Part shown: one piece after another, positions 1 to 5,390 of the stretch
How positions within the stretch are numbered: the stretch's first letter is position 1
Layout: each line of letters opens with the position of its first letter
Assembly: GCA_002329495.1 (NCBI GenBank)
Contig: DCTH01000015.1
Location: 1-5,390 of the forward strand
Direction: 5' to 3'
Origin: Syntrophothermus sp. UBA1445
Lineage (GTDB): Bacteria > Bacillota > Syntrophomonadia > Syntrophomonadales > DTU052
Length of the DNA stretch: 5,390 nucleotides
The notes under the pieces: model-generated
The model's database searches: none
Told to the model about the DNA's origin: nothing
What the model saw: the letters and a program-made list of their open reading frames with translations, nothing else
Made by a program: the position numbers and the translations under genes

Positions 1-485
1 ATAGCCTGGGGCAGTATGATGCTGGTCATGGTCTGAGCATGGGTCATACCGATGGCATGGGCCGCTTCGAATTGACCTTTGTCTATGGATAGAATGCCGC
101 CTCTCACAATTTCAGCCATATAAGCTCCAGTATTAATAGAGACGATTACTATAGAGGCTGGAATAGGGTTAAGGTGAATGCCATAAATCATGGCTATTCC
201 ATAAAATATTACCATAGCTTGTACCATCATTGGGGTACCGCGAAAGACCTCAATATAGCAGAGCAAAAGAATATCGGCAATTTTCAAAATGACCTTTTTA
301 AGAAGGCTGGTATTGTGGTCAACAGGAATTGTGCGGATTATTCCAATTATGATACCGATTAAAAAACCGATTATGGTGCCGGATAAAGCGATCAAAAGAG
401 TATTACCGGCCCCTCTTAAGAAAAGGGGCCAGTTTTGTTCCCATATAAAAGCAACCCATTGAAAAAATGATGCATCAGCAGACAT
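1..485 (-). CDS. Amino-acid ABC transporter permease, HisM/GlnP family (3' end cut by window edge)
   Basis: This is the membrane-spanning subunit of a polar-amino-acid ABC importer; it forms the channel that receives ligand from the binding protein encoded just upstream. The first 161 residues are visible, and the C-terminus lies beyond position 1. The start is ATG at 485, with GGAG at 500-497, 11 nt upstream. A hydrophobic helix spans roughly residues 26-50. The family signature EVFRGTPMMVQ is at residues 79-89, followed by a long hydrophobic segment at about 89-120 and the typical motif GAYMAEIVRGG at 120-130. The cytoplasmic coupling loop that docks on the ATPase (the EAA loop, EAAHAIGM followed by IILPQA) is at about 140-161. 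Family members are usually about 215-250 residues, so roughly a third is missing. The gene begins 37 bp after the binding-protein stop codon, which indicates one operon. By eye it is more AT-rich than the genes to its right. Transporter class is confident; the exact amino acid is not determinable. Confidence 0.93.
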   Translation of the reverse strand, partial: MSADASFFQWVAFIWEQNWPLFLRGAGNTLLIALSGTIIGFLIGIIIGIIRTIPVDHNTSLLKKVILKIADILLLCYIEVFRGTPMMVQAMVIFYGIAMIYGIHLNPIPASIVIVSINTGAYMAEIVRGGILSIDKGQFEAAHAIGMTHAQTMTSIILPQA

Positions 486-522
486 TATTACTTACACTCC
501 TGTATTTTAAGCTGCTAGTTAA

Positions 523-1362
523 TTAGTCGGAAGAAGGTTGATTGGCAATAGCCTTATCCATTAATTCCAGTCTCTGTTCCTCGGAGAGACTCGCTAAGAT
601 TTCATTAATTTTTTCCAGATCGGGATTACCTTTTTTCAGTCCCACTGCGATAGCTACATCATCATCAGAAGCTTCAAAACCTTGACCCTGGGCAAATTCC
701 ACCATGACAAAATTGGGATTGGCAGCGCTGGCGGAAACCCCTTCTGGTCTTTCCGATACGTACCCATCAATAATACCAGATTCCAAGGCAACGCGCATCG
801 CGGGAAAGTCTTCCATAGCTTGCTGTTTTTGCACATCTTTGATTTGATCAATGACCGTATAGTGGAAAGTATTGAGCTGAGCAGTTATCTTAGCTCCGGA
901 AAAGTCCTGAATACTGGTGGCGTTTTCATAGGGAGAACCCTTTTTGACCACCATAACCAGATTGGATTTGTAATAGTTGTCGGAAAAGTCGAGGGTCAGC
1001 TTGCGCTCGGCAGTCGGTGACATACCGGCAATAATGGCATCAATAGTTCCTGCTTGCACTGCAGGCGGCAGACCATCCCACGCTGTTTTCACGATAACCA
1101 GTTCTCTGCCTAGACCTTCAGCAATCCGCTTGGCGATTTCGACATCGTAGCCACCGGCATACTCATTGCTGCCGGAAATCGGTACTGCACCGTTGCTGTC
1201 GTCCGACTGGGTCCAGTTAAACGGAGCATACCCACATTCGAGACCTACTTTGAATTGCTTGGGTTCGTCACCTTGTTGAGTGCCGCCACCGCAACCCGCG
1301 GCGGTAATGAGCAATCCCAGGGCCAGGACTGCACACAGGGCCAGTGTCAACATCCTTTTCAT
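523..1362 (-). CDS. Polar amino-acid ABC transporter substrate-binding lipoprotein (SBP_bac_3 family)
   Basis: This is the extracellular ligand-capture subunit of an amino-acid importer. The protein is 279 residues long. It begins with a signal peptide (KR at residues 2-3, hydrophobic core about 5-20) and a lipobox ending AAGC, so Cys24 is the predicted lipid-anchored residue. The mature part has family 3 solute-binding landmarks: GYAPFNW at 44-50, GGYDVEIAKRIAEGLG at 70-85, and DAIIAGMSPTAERK at 108-121. Arg120 is the arginine that in this family normally binds the ligand carboxylate. These are followed by LDFSDNYY at 124-131 and ALESGIIDGYVSERP at 192-206, where Asp199 is at the position that usually binds the alpha-amino group. 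I chose ATG 1362 because GGAGGGG lies 9 nt upstream. An upstream in-frame TTG at 1380 overlaps that ribosome binding site and is unlikely. The HisM-type permease follows 37 bp downstream. Arginine, lysine or glutamine are plausible ligands, but this is inference. Confidence 0.94.
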   Translation of the reverse strand: MKRMLTLALCAVLALGLLITAAGCGGGTQQGDEPKQFKVGLECGYAPFNWTQSDDSNGAVPISGSNEYAGGYDVEIAKRIAEGLGRELVIVKTAWDGLPPAVQAGTIDAIIAGMSPTAERKLTLDFSDNYYKSNLVMVVKKGSPYENATSIQDFSGAKITAQLNTFHYTVIDQIKDVQKQQAMEDFPAMRVALESGIIDGYVSERPEGVSASAANPNFVMVEFAQGQGFEASDDDVAIAVGLKKGNPDLEKINEILASLSEEQRLELMDKAIANQPSSD

Positions 1363-1371
1363 TACAAGTAT

Positions 1372-1378
1372 CCCCTCC
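1372..1378 (-). promoter_or_regulatory. Ribosome binding site fixing the start of the amino-acid binding protein
   Basis: GGAGGGG reads on the minus strand, with 9 nt between it and the ATG at 1362. A longer reading of the frame would begin at TTG 1380, which sits immediately before and across this site, so the shorter start is favoured. Confidence 0.8.
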
Positions 1379-1526
1379 AATAAATTAAAATTTGGTTAGT
1401 CCGTCCGCATCCTGGCCATCAGCATACCACATTGAATTATGTAGAAAATAAACCGATGAACCTAAATGCACTTTGTCTAATATTAACACAAAAATGAATT
1501 CTTTTGACTCCCAATATGTTGCCAAA

Positions 1527-2276
1527 TCAGCGCCAGGAACTCAGATAACTATCTAATAAATCGATTACAGTGAACAACAAAAAGCCCATGAAGCTCAATA
1601 CAACAATCCCCCCGTACATGTCCAGGTAATCAACCCGCAGCCAGGCGTCCATAATAAAATACCCCATTCCAAACTCGGTACCAAAGGTTTCAGTAAAGAA
1701 CAGGATTGACACCGCGGTTCCCAATGCCAGACGGGTGGCGGTTAAAACCTCGGAAAGCGATGCCGGCAGTATAATCTCGGTAAATACCTGCAGCCTGCTG
1801 GCACCCAAAGAACGGAGGGAGCGGAAGATCTCCTGGGGAATGCTCCTTACCGCATCTCGGGAGGTAACAATGATCTGGAAAACAACAATCAGAACAATCA
1901 TGATCAGCTTGGAGGCTTCACCCAGTCCAAACAGCAGCATCACAATCGGAAGTAAAGCCAGCTTGGGGACCGGGTAGGTAAAATACACCAGAGGCGAAAG
2001 GAGCCGGTTGACTCGTTCAAAAGCTCCCATCAGATAACCGAGCGGAACCCCGATCAGGATGGACACCATGATCCCCCCCATAATACGCCCCAGGCTGTAG
2101 AGGACATGGACTTCCATCCGGGTTGAAAATACCTCGGCAATATTAATAAATACCGCGAATGGCGAGGGAATAATCGGCAGTCTGAGCAGCCAGGAAACCA
2201 ACCACCACCCAACAAGTACGACGACCAGGCTGTACAATGCCCCCTGCCATTTCTCTTTTGACGGCACCGAAATCAT
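1527..2276 (-). CDS. ABC transporter permease, NitT/TauT (SsuC/TauC-like) family
   Basis: This is the channel subunit of a nitrate/sulfonate/taurine-type importer in the cytoplasmic membrane. The protein is 249 residues, close to the family's usual 250-270. Hydrophobic segments lie at about 14-32, 64-84, 96-118, 123-138, 180-196 and 220-243, consistent with six helices of the BPD_transp_1 fold. Family hallmarks are LPIIPSP at 33-39, TYPVPKLALLPIVMLLFGLG at 100-119, and the ATPase-docking EAA-type loop at about 149-173 (FRSLRSLGASRLQVF, then IILPASL). The start ATG at 2276 overlaps the ATPase stop codon as ATGA, so translation is probably coupled. An in-frame GTG at 2267 is a rival start, because the nearest Shine-Dalgarno-like stretch AAAGG (2281-2277) touches the ATG but lies 9 nt before the GTG. 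It is the last gene of the operon, and I see no convincing terminator after it. Substrate unknown. Confidence 0.92.
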   Translation of the reverse strand: MISVPSKEKWQGALYSLVVVLVGWWLVSWLLRLPIIPSPFAVFINIAEVFSTRMEVHVLYSLGRIMGGIMVSILIGVPLGYLMGAFERVNRLLSPLVYFTYPVPKLALLPIVMLLFGLGEASKLIMIVLIVVFQIIVTSRDAVRSIPQEIFRSLRSLGASRLQVFTEIILPASLSEVLTATRLALGTAVSILFFTETFGTEFGMGYFIMDAWLRVDYLDMYGGIVVLSFMGFLLFTVIDLLDSYLSSWR

Positions 2277-3013
2277 CCTTTGCTCAATAGGCTGCGCAAA
2301 TGCATCGACATCTCGTGATACTCATCTTTGAACTGTAGTTTATCCTTATGAAAGCACGGGTTATCGGCAACCTCCAGTATCCTTCCGGGAGACGGCGAAA
2401 ATACAGCCACCTTACGCCCCAGGTACAGAGCTTCGTCAACGCTGTGGGTAACAAAGACCGTATTTACAGGGTTTTTCTGCCAGGTCTCCAAAAACAGTTC
2501 CTGGATCTCTTCCCGGGTAATCGCATCCAGTGCCGAGAACGGCTCGTCCATTAAGAGCAGATCGGGTTTAAGCATGAAGGCCCGGGCAATAGCCACCCGC
2601 TGTTGCTGGCCGCCGCTCAGTTCCTTGGGGTATCTGTTCAGCAGATCATCTATACCCAGCTGCTGGAGCAGGTGGCGGCCATCTTCGTTTAACCCGGTGT
2701 GACCGTATTTGATCTTTAAGCCCAAGGTGACATTCTGGTATACCGTCTTCCAGGGCAGCAGTCCATAATTTTGCAGGATCAAACCTATCCGCTGGGTACG
2801 GGGATTTACCGGTTTCCCGTTAATCAACACGCTGCCCTCAAAATCAGTCAGGATGCCGGACAGAACGTAGAGCAGGGTCGATTTCCCGCAGCCGGACGGC
2901 CCGATAACAGTGTAGAGGTCTCCGGCTGCCATGTTTATATTTACTTTATTGAGGGCCTGAACCTCCCCACGGTTGCTCTTGTATTTGACTGATAGATCCT
3001 TGACTGCAATCAC
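2273..3013 (-). CDS. ABC transporter ATP-binding protein, NitT/TauT (SsuB/TauB-like) family
   Basis: This cytoplasmic ATPase powers the importer formed with the flanking permease and binding protein. All catalytic motifs are intact in the 246 residues: Walker A GPSGCGKST at 38-46, Q-loop Gln81 in LILQNYGLLPW (77-87), signature LSGGQ at 132-136, Walker B LLLMDEP at 152-158 with catalytic Glu157, D-loop SALD at 160-163, and switch His190 in FVTHSVDEA. The wording around the Q-loop (NYGLLPW) and after Walker B (FSALDAITRE) is typical of the SsuB/TauB group rather than amino-acid ATPases, so this is not the missing ATPase of the neighbouring amino-acid system. Length is normal for the group. The start is GTG at 3013, with GAGGT 7 nt upstream inside the last codons and stop of the binding-protein gene. 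The gap to that gene is 5 bp, and the 3' end overlaps the permease gene by 4 bp. Substrate not inferable. Confidence 0.95.
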   Translation of the reverse strand: MIAVKDLSVKYKSNRGEVQALNKVNINMAAGDLYTVIGPSGCGKSTLLYVLSGILTDFEGSVLINGKPVNPRTQRIGLILQNYGLLPWKTVYQNVTLGLKIKYGHTGLNEDGRHLLQQLGIDDLLNRYPKELSGGQQQRVAIARAFMLKPDLLLMDEPFSALDAITREEIQELFLETWQKNPVNTVFVTHSVDEALYLGRKVAVFSPSPGRILEVADNPCFHKDKLQFKDEYHEMSMHLRSLLSKG

Positions 3014-3018
3014 GTTAT

Positions 3019-3969
3019 CTACCTCAGTATCTCAACATCCACTAAGTCCTGGTATTCATAGCTGTCCGTAATCAGGTTTTTCGCTTGCATCCACTCCACA
3101 ACATCGGCCACAATCGCCGGGTCCGGCGCTTCCGCTGGCTGGTAGGCGGGAAGCTCAAGGGAATCCTTTAATGCAGCCGGAAAACTCTGGACTTCGATAA
3201 TGTAATCTGCATAACTGGATACCGGCTCAGCTTTCAGGTATTCCACCGCCTGGTTGTAGGCCCGGAAAACCGCCTTGATCTCTTCCGGGTTCTGCTGCAG
3301 GCTCTTAGCCGTAAAGGCTATCGCGCCGGCCTTGTTGGCCATCTGGTCAGTGCTGGCCAGGACCCTCGCCCCGTTTTTTACACCCAAACCTGCCAAAGGT
3401 TCGGGAAGAATCGCAGCATCAATCCTGCCGCCCTGGAGCATCTCCAACCGGGTGGGCAGTGGCGGAATGACTGTCTTCTTGACATCTTCCGATTTTAACC
3501 CGGCTGACTCCAGCATCTTGTCGGCGGTGTACTCCATGATGGTATTGGAAGACAGACCGATGCTTCTCCTCTTAAGCCCGGTAATGGTTTCAATACCGGA
3601 ATCCTTACCGGCCATCAGTTTTATGTCGCCATCATTCCTGGATATTATCTTGAGGTCAGTGCCTCCTTCATTGGAAAAGACAACCGCCAGAACGTCGGTG
3701 ATAACTCCATCCAGTTGACCACTCTGTAAGGCGCTGTCCCGATCTTTGGCACTCTTGAAATGCAGAATCTTGACCTCGACTCCCTGTTGCTCAAAATAAC
3801 CATTTTTCTGAGCCATTATAAACGGGATTGACTCCACATCCGGCATAACCCCAATGGTTATGGTTTTCCGGGAGCCTTGGCCTTCGTTAGCCGGCGGTTC
3901 CCCACCGTTACAACCGGTCAGCCCCAGGCCAATGATGAGAGCGAGGAGACACACCATTACTCTTTTCAC
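3019..3969 (-). CDS. ABC transporter substrate-binding lipoprotein, NitT/TauT (SsuA/TauA, NMT1-like) family
   Basis: This is the ligand-capture subunit of the importer, tethered outside the membrane. From the GTG at 3969 the protein has 316 residues: a short basic N-terminus, a hydrophobic core at about 5-17, and a lipobox ending LTGC with Cys20 as the lipid-anchored residue. The mature protein starts with ITIGVMPDVESIPFIMAQKN and continues GYFEQQGVEVKI, the opening of NMT1/SsuA-type periplasmic-binding folds. A second recognisable region is TRLEMLQGGRIDAAILPEPLA at about 173-193, which usually lines the ligand cleft. I prefer GTG 3969 because GAAAGAG lies 8 nt before it and the signal peptide is then of normal form. 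An ATG at 4002 gives 11 extra residues, a weaker ribosome site and only about a dozen bases of leader after the predicted promoter. A GTG at 3978 is also in frame. It is the first gene of the operon, with 5 bp to the ATPase gene. The ligand is unknown; sulfonate, nitrate-like anion, or a pyrimidine-type compound are only family possibilities. Confidence 0.9.
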   Translation of the reverse strand: MKRVMVCLLALIIGLGLTGCNGGEPPANEGQGSRKTITIGVMPDVESIPFIMAQKNGYFEQQGVEVKILHFKSAKDRDSALQSGQLDGVITDVLAVVFSNEGGTDLKIISRNDGDIKLMAGKDSGIETITGLKRRSIGLSSNTIMEYTADKMLESAGLKSEDVKKTVIPPLPTRLEMLQGGRIDAAILPEPLAGLGVKNGARVLASTDQMANKAGAIAFTAKSLQQNPEEIKAVFRAYNQAVEYLKAEPVSSYADYIIEVQSFPAALKDSLELPAYQPAEAPDPAIVADVVEWMQAKNLITDSYEYQDLVDVEILR

Positions 3970-3977
3970 TGCAATCA

Positions 3978-3984
3978 CTCTTTC
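3978..3984 (-). promoter_or_regulatory. Ribosome binding site favouring the GTG start at 3969
   Basis: GAAAGAG on the minus strand lies 8 nt before GTG 3969. The alternative ATG at 4002 is preceded by only a short AGG-containing stretch, so this site is the main argument for the shorter binding protein. The match to the Shine-Dalgarno consensus is moderate, not strong. Confidence 0.5.
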
Positions 3985-4021
3985 ATAAACGAAATTGGCC
4001 ATTTCCGGCCTGTCTTTAAAG

Positions 4022-4027
4022 ATTATA
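4022..4027 (-). promoter_or_regulatory. Promoter -10 box for the NitT/TauT-like operon
   Basis: A perfect TATAAT stands on the minus strand 52 bp before GTG 3969, predicting a transcript start near 4015. No good TTGACA-like box is found 16-18 bp upstream. The best-placed hexamer (TGCAGT, 17-bp spacer) matches at only two positions, so the promoter may be weak or dependent on an activator. Its place after the terminator at 4074-4104 fits a separate transcription unit. Confidence 0.5.
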
Positions 4028-4073
4028 GCTTATCTGTGCTCAAAACTGCATCCGATTCCCGGCTCTAACAGCT

Positions 4074-4104
4074 AAAAGTAAAAATCCGGTCCTCCGAAAA
4101 CCGG
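4074..4104 (-). terminator. Intrinsic terminator after the DMT transporter gene
   Basis: On the minus strand CCGGT (4104-4100) pairs with ACCGG (4090-4086), extended inward by two G-U pairs, giving a 7-bp stem with a 5-nt loop. It is followed by ATTTTTACTTTT. The hairpin lies 148 bp after the DMT gene stop and 60 bp before the TATAAT box of the next operon, so it most simply ends the DMT transcript. The modest stem and long distance leave open a role as the switching part of a leader RNA. Confidence 0.6.
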
Positions 4105-4251
4105 CATTATTAATGGTATTGGCCCAGACCTGGATGGTCCGCGACGCTGCAGGCGTCACCGGGTAAAACGTAATTCCAGGGCCATCAACCAGCGTTTATG
4201 GTAGCGTCACGGTATCAAAGGCTACGGCCTTAACAAATGTTCATCAGGTTG
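4105..4251 (-). other. Non-coding, hairpin-rich spacer between DMT gene and ABC operon
   Basis: No gene is seen here. As minus-strand RNA the region can form AAGGC/GCCTT with a CGTA loop (4231-4218). It can also form GTGACGC/GCGTCGC with a CTGCA loop (4159-4141, 7 bp including one G-U). Enclosing helices are possible: TGGCCC (4184-4179) with GGGCCA (4125-4120), or CCTGG (4180-4176) with CCAGG (4133-4129). A second copy of GTGACGC at 4210-4204 could compete for the same partner. I recognise no known riboswitch consensus. It could be a structured 3' untranslated region, a small RNA or an unrecognised leader. Confidence 0.35.
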
Positions 4252-5163
4252 CTAGGCTCCGGGGCTAGATTGATAATCTGGCACCCTGGCTTTGCTCTGG
4301 CGCAGACTCCCAATCTGAGCCGCCAGCATTCCGGAAAGCATCAGCACACACCCCATAATCTCCGGTCCCCCCATCCTCTCATCAAGCAACAGGTATCCTC
4401 CAAGGGCAGCAAAAACGGTTTCCATACTCATGATGATGGCAGCATGAGCGGGGGGCGCGTATTTTTGCCCTATGGCCTGCAGGGTGTAGGCAATCCCGGT
4501 TGAGCAGATTCCGCCATATAGGATGGGTATATACGCGGCGAGAATATCTGCCCAGACAATGTTTTCGGTTACGGCTGCAGTCGCCATACTGAGGATGGAG
4601 CAGGTGAGGAACTGAAGGCATGAGAGCATTAACACATCCACCCGGCGGGAAAAATACCCGATCACCAGGATATGACAGGTCCAGAACAACGCCCCAATCA
4701 GCTCCAGCATGTCCCCATACTGAATAGTCATGGACTCTTTGACGCACAGGAGATAAAGACCGGAGGCGGCCAGAGCGCACCCCACCCAGGTACCTTTTCC
4801 AGTCACTTGCCGCAGGAATATACCCACCACTGGAACCAACACGACATACAATCCTGTTACAAAAGCCGCTTTGCCTGCTGTGGTATAAATAAGGCCTACC
4901 TGCTGCAGAGAAACCCCCGAAAAAAGGATCAAGCCTGCCAGAAGTCCTGGTAAAACCGCACTCTTTAACTCGGTACGGGAATTCCCGGAATCATTACGGA
5001 AAAAAATTATGAGCGGAACCAGGGACAGGCTGCCCAGGAAAAACCTCACGCCATTGAACGTATAAGGACCCACATAATCCATGCCCACCCTCTGGGCTAC
5101 GAAAGCTACTCCCCATATAGCCGCCGTAATCAGGAGCAGAAAGTTAGCTTTTATGACATTCAT
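4252..5163 (-). CDS. DMT-superfamily transporter, EamA domain (RhaT/YdcZ-like carrier)
   Basis: This is a cytoplasmic-membrane carrier of the drug/metabolite transporter superfamily; characterised relatives mostly export amino acids or metabolites, some import. The protein has 303 residues and two EamA repeats, at about 7-140 and 149-286, each with five helices (ten in total, the usual number and length). Recognisable landmarks are AAIWGVAFVAQRVGMDYVGP at 14-33, the helix-4 region TTAGKAAFVTGLYVVLVPVV at 94-113, and the matching second-half region PAHAAIIMSMETVFAALGGY at 238-257, followed by LLLDE. The C-terminal tail after about 287 is polar. The start is ATG 5163, with AGGAG at 5175-5171 and a 7-nt spacer, which is an excellent ribosome site. 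It appears to be a single-gene unit: about 227 bp of non-coding DNA precede it, and a terminator lies before the next operon. The substrate cannot be assigned from the sequence. Confidence 0.94.
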   Translation of the reverse strand: MNVIKANFLLLITAAIWGVAFVAQRVGMDYVGPYTFNGVRFFLGSLSLVPLIIFFRNDSGNSRTELKSAVLPGLLAGLILFSGVSLQQVGLIYTTAGKAAFVTGLYVVLVPVVGIFLRQVTGKGTWVGCALAASGLYLLCVKESMTIQYGDMLELIGALFWTCHILVIGYFSRRVDVLMLSCLQFLTCSILSMATAAVTENIVWADILAAYIPILYGGICSTGIAYTLQAIGQKYAPPAHAAIIMSMETVFAALGGYLLLDERMGGPEIMGCVLMLSGMLAAQIGSLRQSKARVPDYQSSPGA

Positions 5164-5332
5164 TAGTTAACTCCTATTAAGTATGACTCCCGGCCAAGGT
5201 GTCAAGATACCTGCTGTTATATGTGCAGTTAAAATGCCTCACTGGTTACGTCTCCTGAAGAAGCCCCCCAAGATCATTTACCGGAGGGCGAAACGCAATG
5301 ACACGCCAGAATGGATAACCAGGCACTTTTGT
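5164..5332 (-). other. Untranslated leader of the DMT transporter gene
   Basis: No convincing gene is seen. If the promoter at 5333-5361 is used, the transcript carries a leader of about 160 nt. In it GCCCTCC (5289-5283) can pair with GGGGGGC (5269-5263) as a 7-bp stem with one G-U pair and a 13-nt loop; the stem is followed by TTCTTC rather than a true U-run. A 14-bp near-perfect dyad, GGTATC TT GACACC, lies at 5211-5198, shortly before the ribosome site. No T-box, SAM, TPP or lysine riboswitch consensus is recognisable. Confidence 0.35.
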
Positions 5333-5361
5333 ATTTTAACACTTTATCCTGCACTTTCGAA
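5333..5361 (-). promoter_or_regulatory. Candidate promoter of the DMT transporter gene
   Basis: On the minus strand TTCGAA (5361-5356, a 3/6 match to the -35 consensus) is followed after 17 bp by TAAAAT (5338-5333, 5/6 to the -10 consensus). A TG pair one base before the -10 box makes an extended -10 element. It sits just downstream of the palindromic terminator at the window edge, where a new transcription unit would begin. Confidence 0.45.
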
Positions 5362-5390
5362 AAACGAAAACCGGTTATATAACCGGTTTT
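5362..5390 (-). terminator. Palindromic terminator at the right edge (possibly bidirectional)
   Basis: Positions 5367-5390 form a perfect 24-bp palindrome: AAAACCGGTT, loop ATAT, AACCGGTTTT, a 10-bp stem. On the minus strand it is followed by CGTTTTT, so the hairpin runs into a U-rich tail, the normal form of a Rho-independent terminator. It would end a gene lying beyond 5390. The stem itself supplies A and T runs on both sides, so it may also work on the plus strand. The palindrome could extend past the window. Confidence 0.7.

Noticed and set aside
1381..1526. Promoter for the amino-acid operon and terminator for the permease gene in this 146-bp spacer
   Set aside because: Only weak candidates exist: CATAAT at 1441-1436 without a -35 box, and TAATAT preceded by TG with a 3/6 -35 match. 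No hairpin followed by a T-run was found, so neither could be supported.
4226..4256. TPP riboswitch, because ACCTGATGAAC resembles part of the conserved THI box
   Set aside because: The other required elements (CTGAGA and the GCGTAGGGA-type 3' motif) are absent, and the match lies just after the DMT stop codon, far from a full aptamer context.
4382..4780. Minus-strand frame of 132 codons inside the DMT gene, in another frame
   Set aside because: It is fully contained in the EamA gene, has no family features, and the EamA reading is intact with two complete repeats.
174..5000. Plus-strand open frames of about 60-150 codons lying opposite the transporter genes
   Set aside because: All but one lie opposite strongly supported minus-strand coding sequence; the one at 3877-4068 only runs past the binding-protein start into the spacer. 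They show no recognisable domains and have no good ribosome sites; they are antisense shadows.
5176..5205. Perfect TTGACA (5205-5200, minus strand) as the -35 box of the DMT gene
   Set aside because: The hexamers 16-18 bp downstream are poor -10 boxes (best CTTAAT at 5181-5176), and transcription would begin within or just after the ribosome binding site at 5175-5171, leaving almost no leader.
5238..5276. Short upstream peptide of 12 codons (ATG 5276, ending TGA before 5238) in the DMT leader
   Set aside because: It has no ribosome binding site, and its sequence is dictated by the GC-rich hairpin; there is no evidence of translation.
1..5390. CRISPR arrays, tRNA or rRNA genes, insertion sequences, phage or integrase genes
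   Set aside because: No regularly spaced repeats, tRNA-like cloverleaf, transposase reading frame or flanking inverted repeats were seen anywhere in the window.

Overview
The window carries five protein genes, all on the minus strand, so transcription runs from high to low coordinates. All are membrane-transport genes, and no gene is supported on the plus strand. The window suggests a Gram-positive, anaerobe-type Firmicute of moderate GC. The reasons are strong GGAGG-type ribosome binding sites, substrate-binding proteins built as lipoproteins with a lipobox cysteine, use of GTG starts, and protein sequences that look clostridial. The genus cannot be fixed from the sequence alone.

In transcription order: (1) 5390-5164 is non-coding. 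It starts at the window edge with a perfect 24-bp palindrome that looks like the terminator of an upstream gene, followed by a candidate promoter and a leader of about 160 nt. (2) 5163-4252 encodes a ten-helix EamA/DMT-family exporter-type carrier. (3) 4251-4003 is non-coding. It holds several hairpins, an intrinsic-type terminator and a perfect TATAAT box just before the next gene. (4) 3969 (or 4002) to 1527 is a compact three-gene ABC importer operon of the nitrate/sulfonate/taurine (NitT/TauT, SsuABC-like) type: binding lipoprotein, ATPase, permease. The genes are separated by 5 bp and then overlap by 4 bp. (5) 1526-1363 is a short spacer. (6) 1362-523 encodes a polar-amino-acid binding lipoprotein. 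It is followed 37 bp later by its HisM-type permease (485-1), which runs off the window edge. The matching ATPase is presumably beyond position 1.

Each importer follows the usual logic: a lipid-anchored protein outside the membrane captures the ligand and hands it to the permease, and the cytoplasmic ATPase drives uptake. The amino-acid system has a clear ligand class. The NitT/TauT-like system's substrate cannot be read from the sequence. The DMT carrier is a separate single-gene unit whose substrate is also unknown.

This is mostly ordinary transport DNA. The parts most worth a second look are the structured 249-bp spacer between the DMT gene and the NitT/TauT-like operon, the ambiguous translation starts of that operon (including an 11-base sequence shared by two start regions), and the 24-bp palindrome at the right edge. 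No clear new biological system was found.
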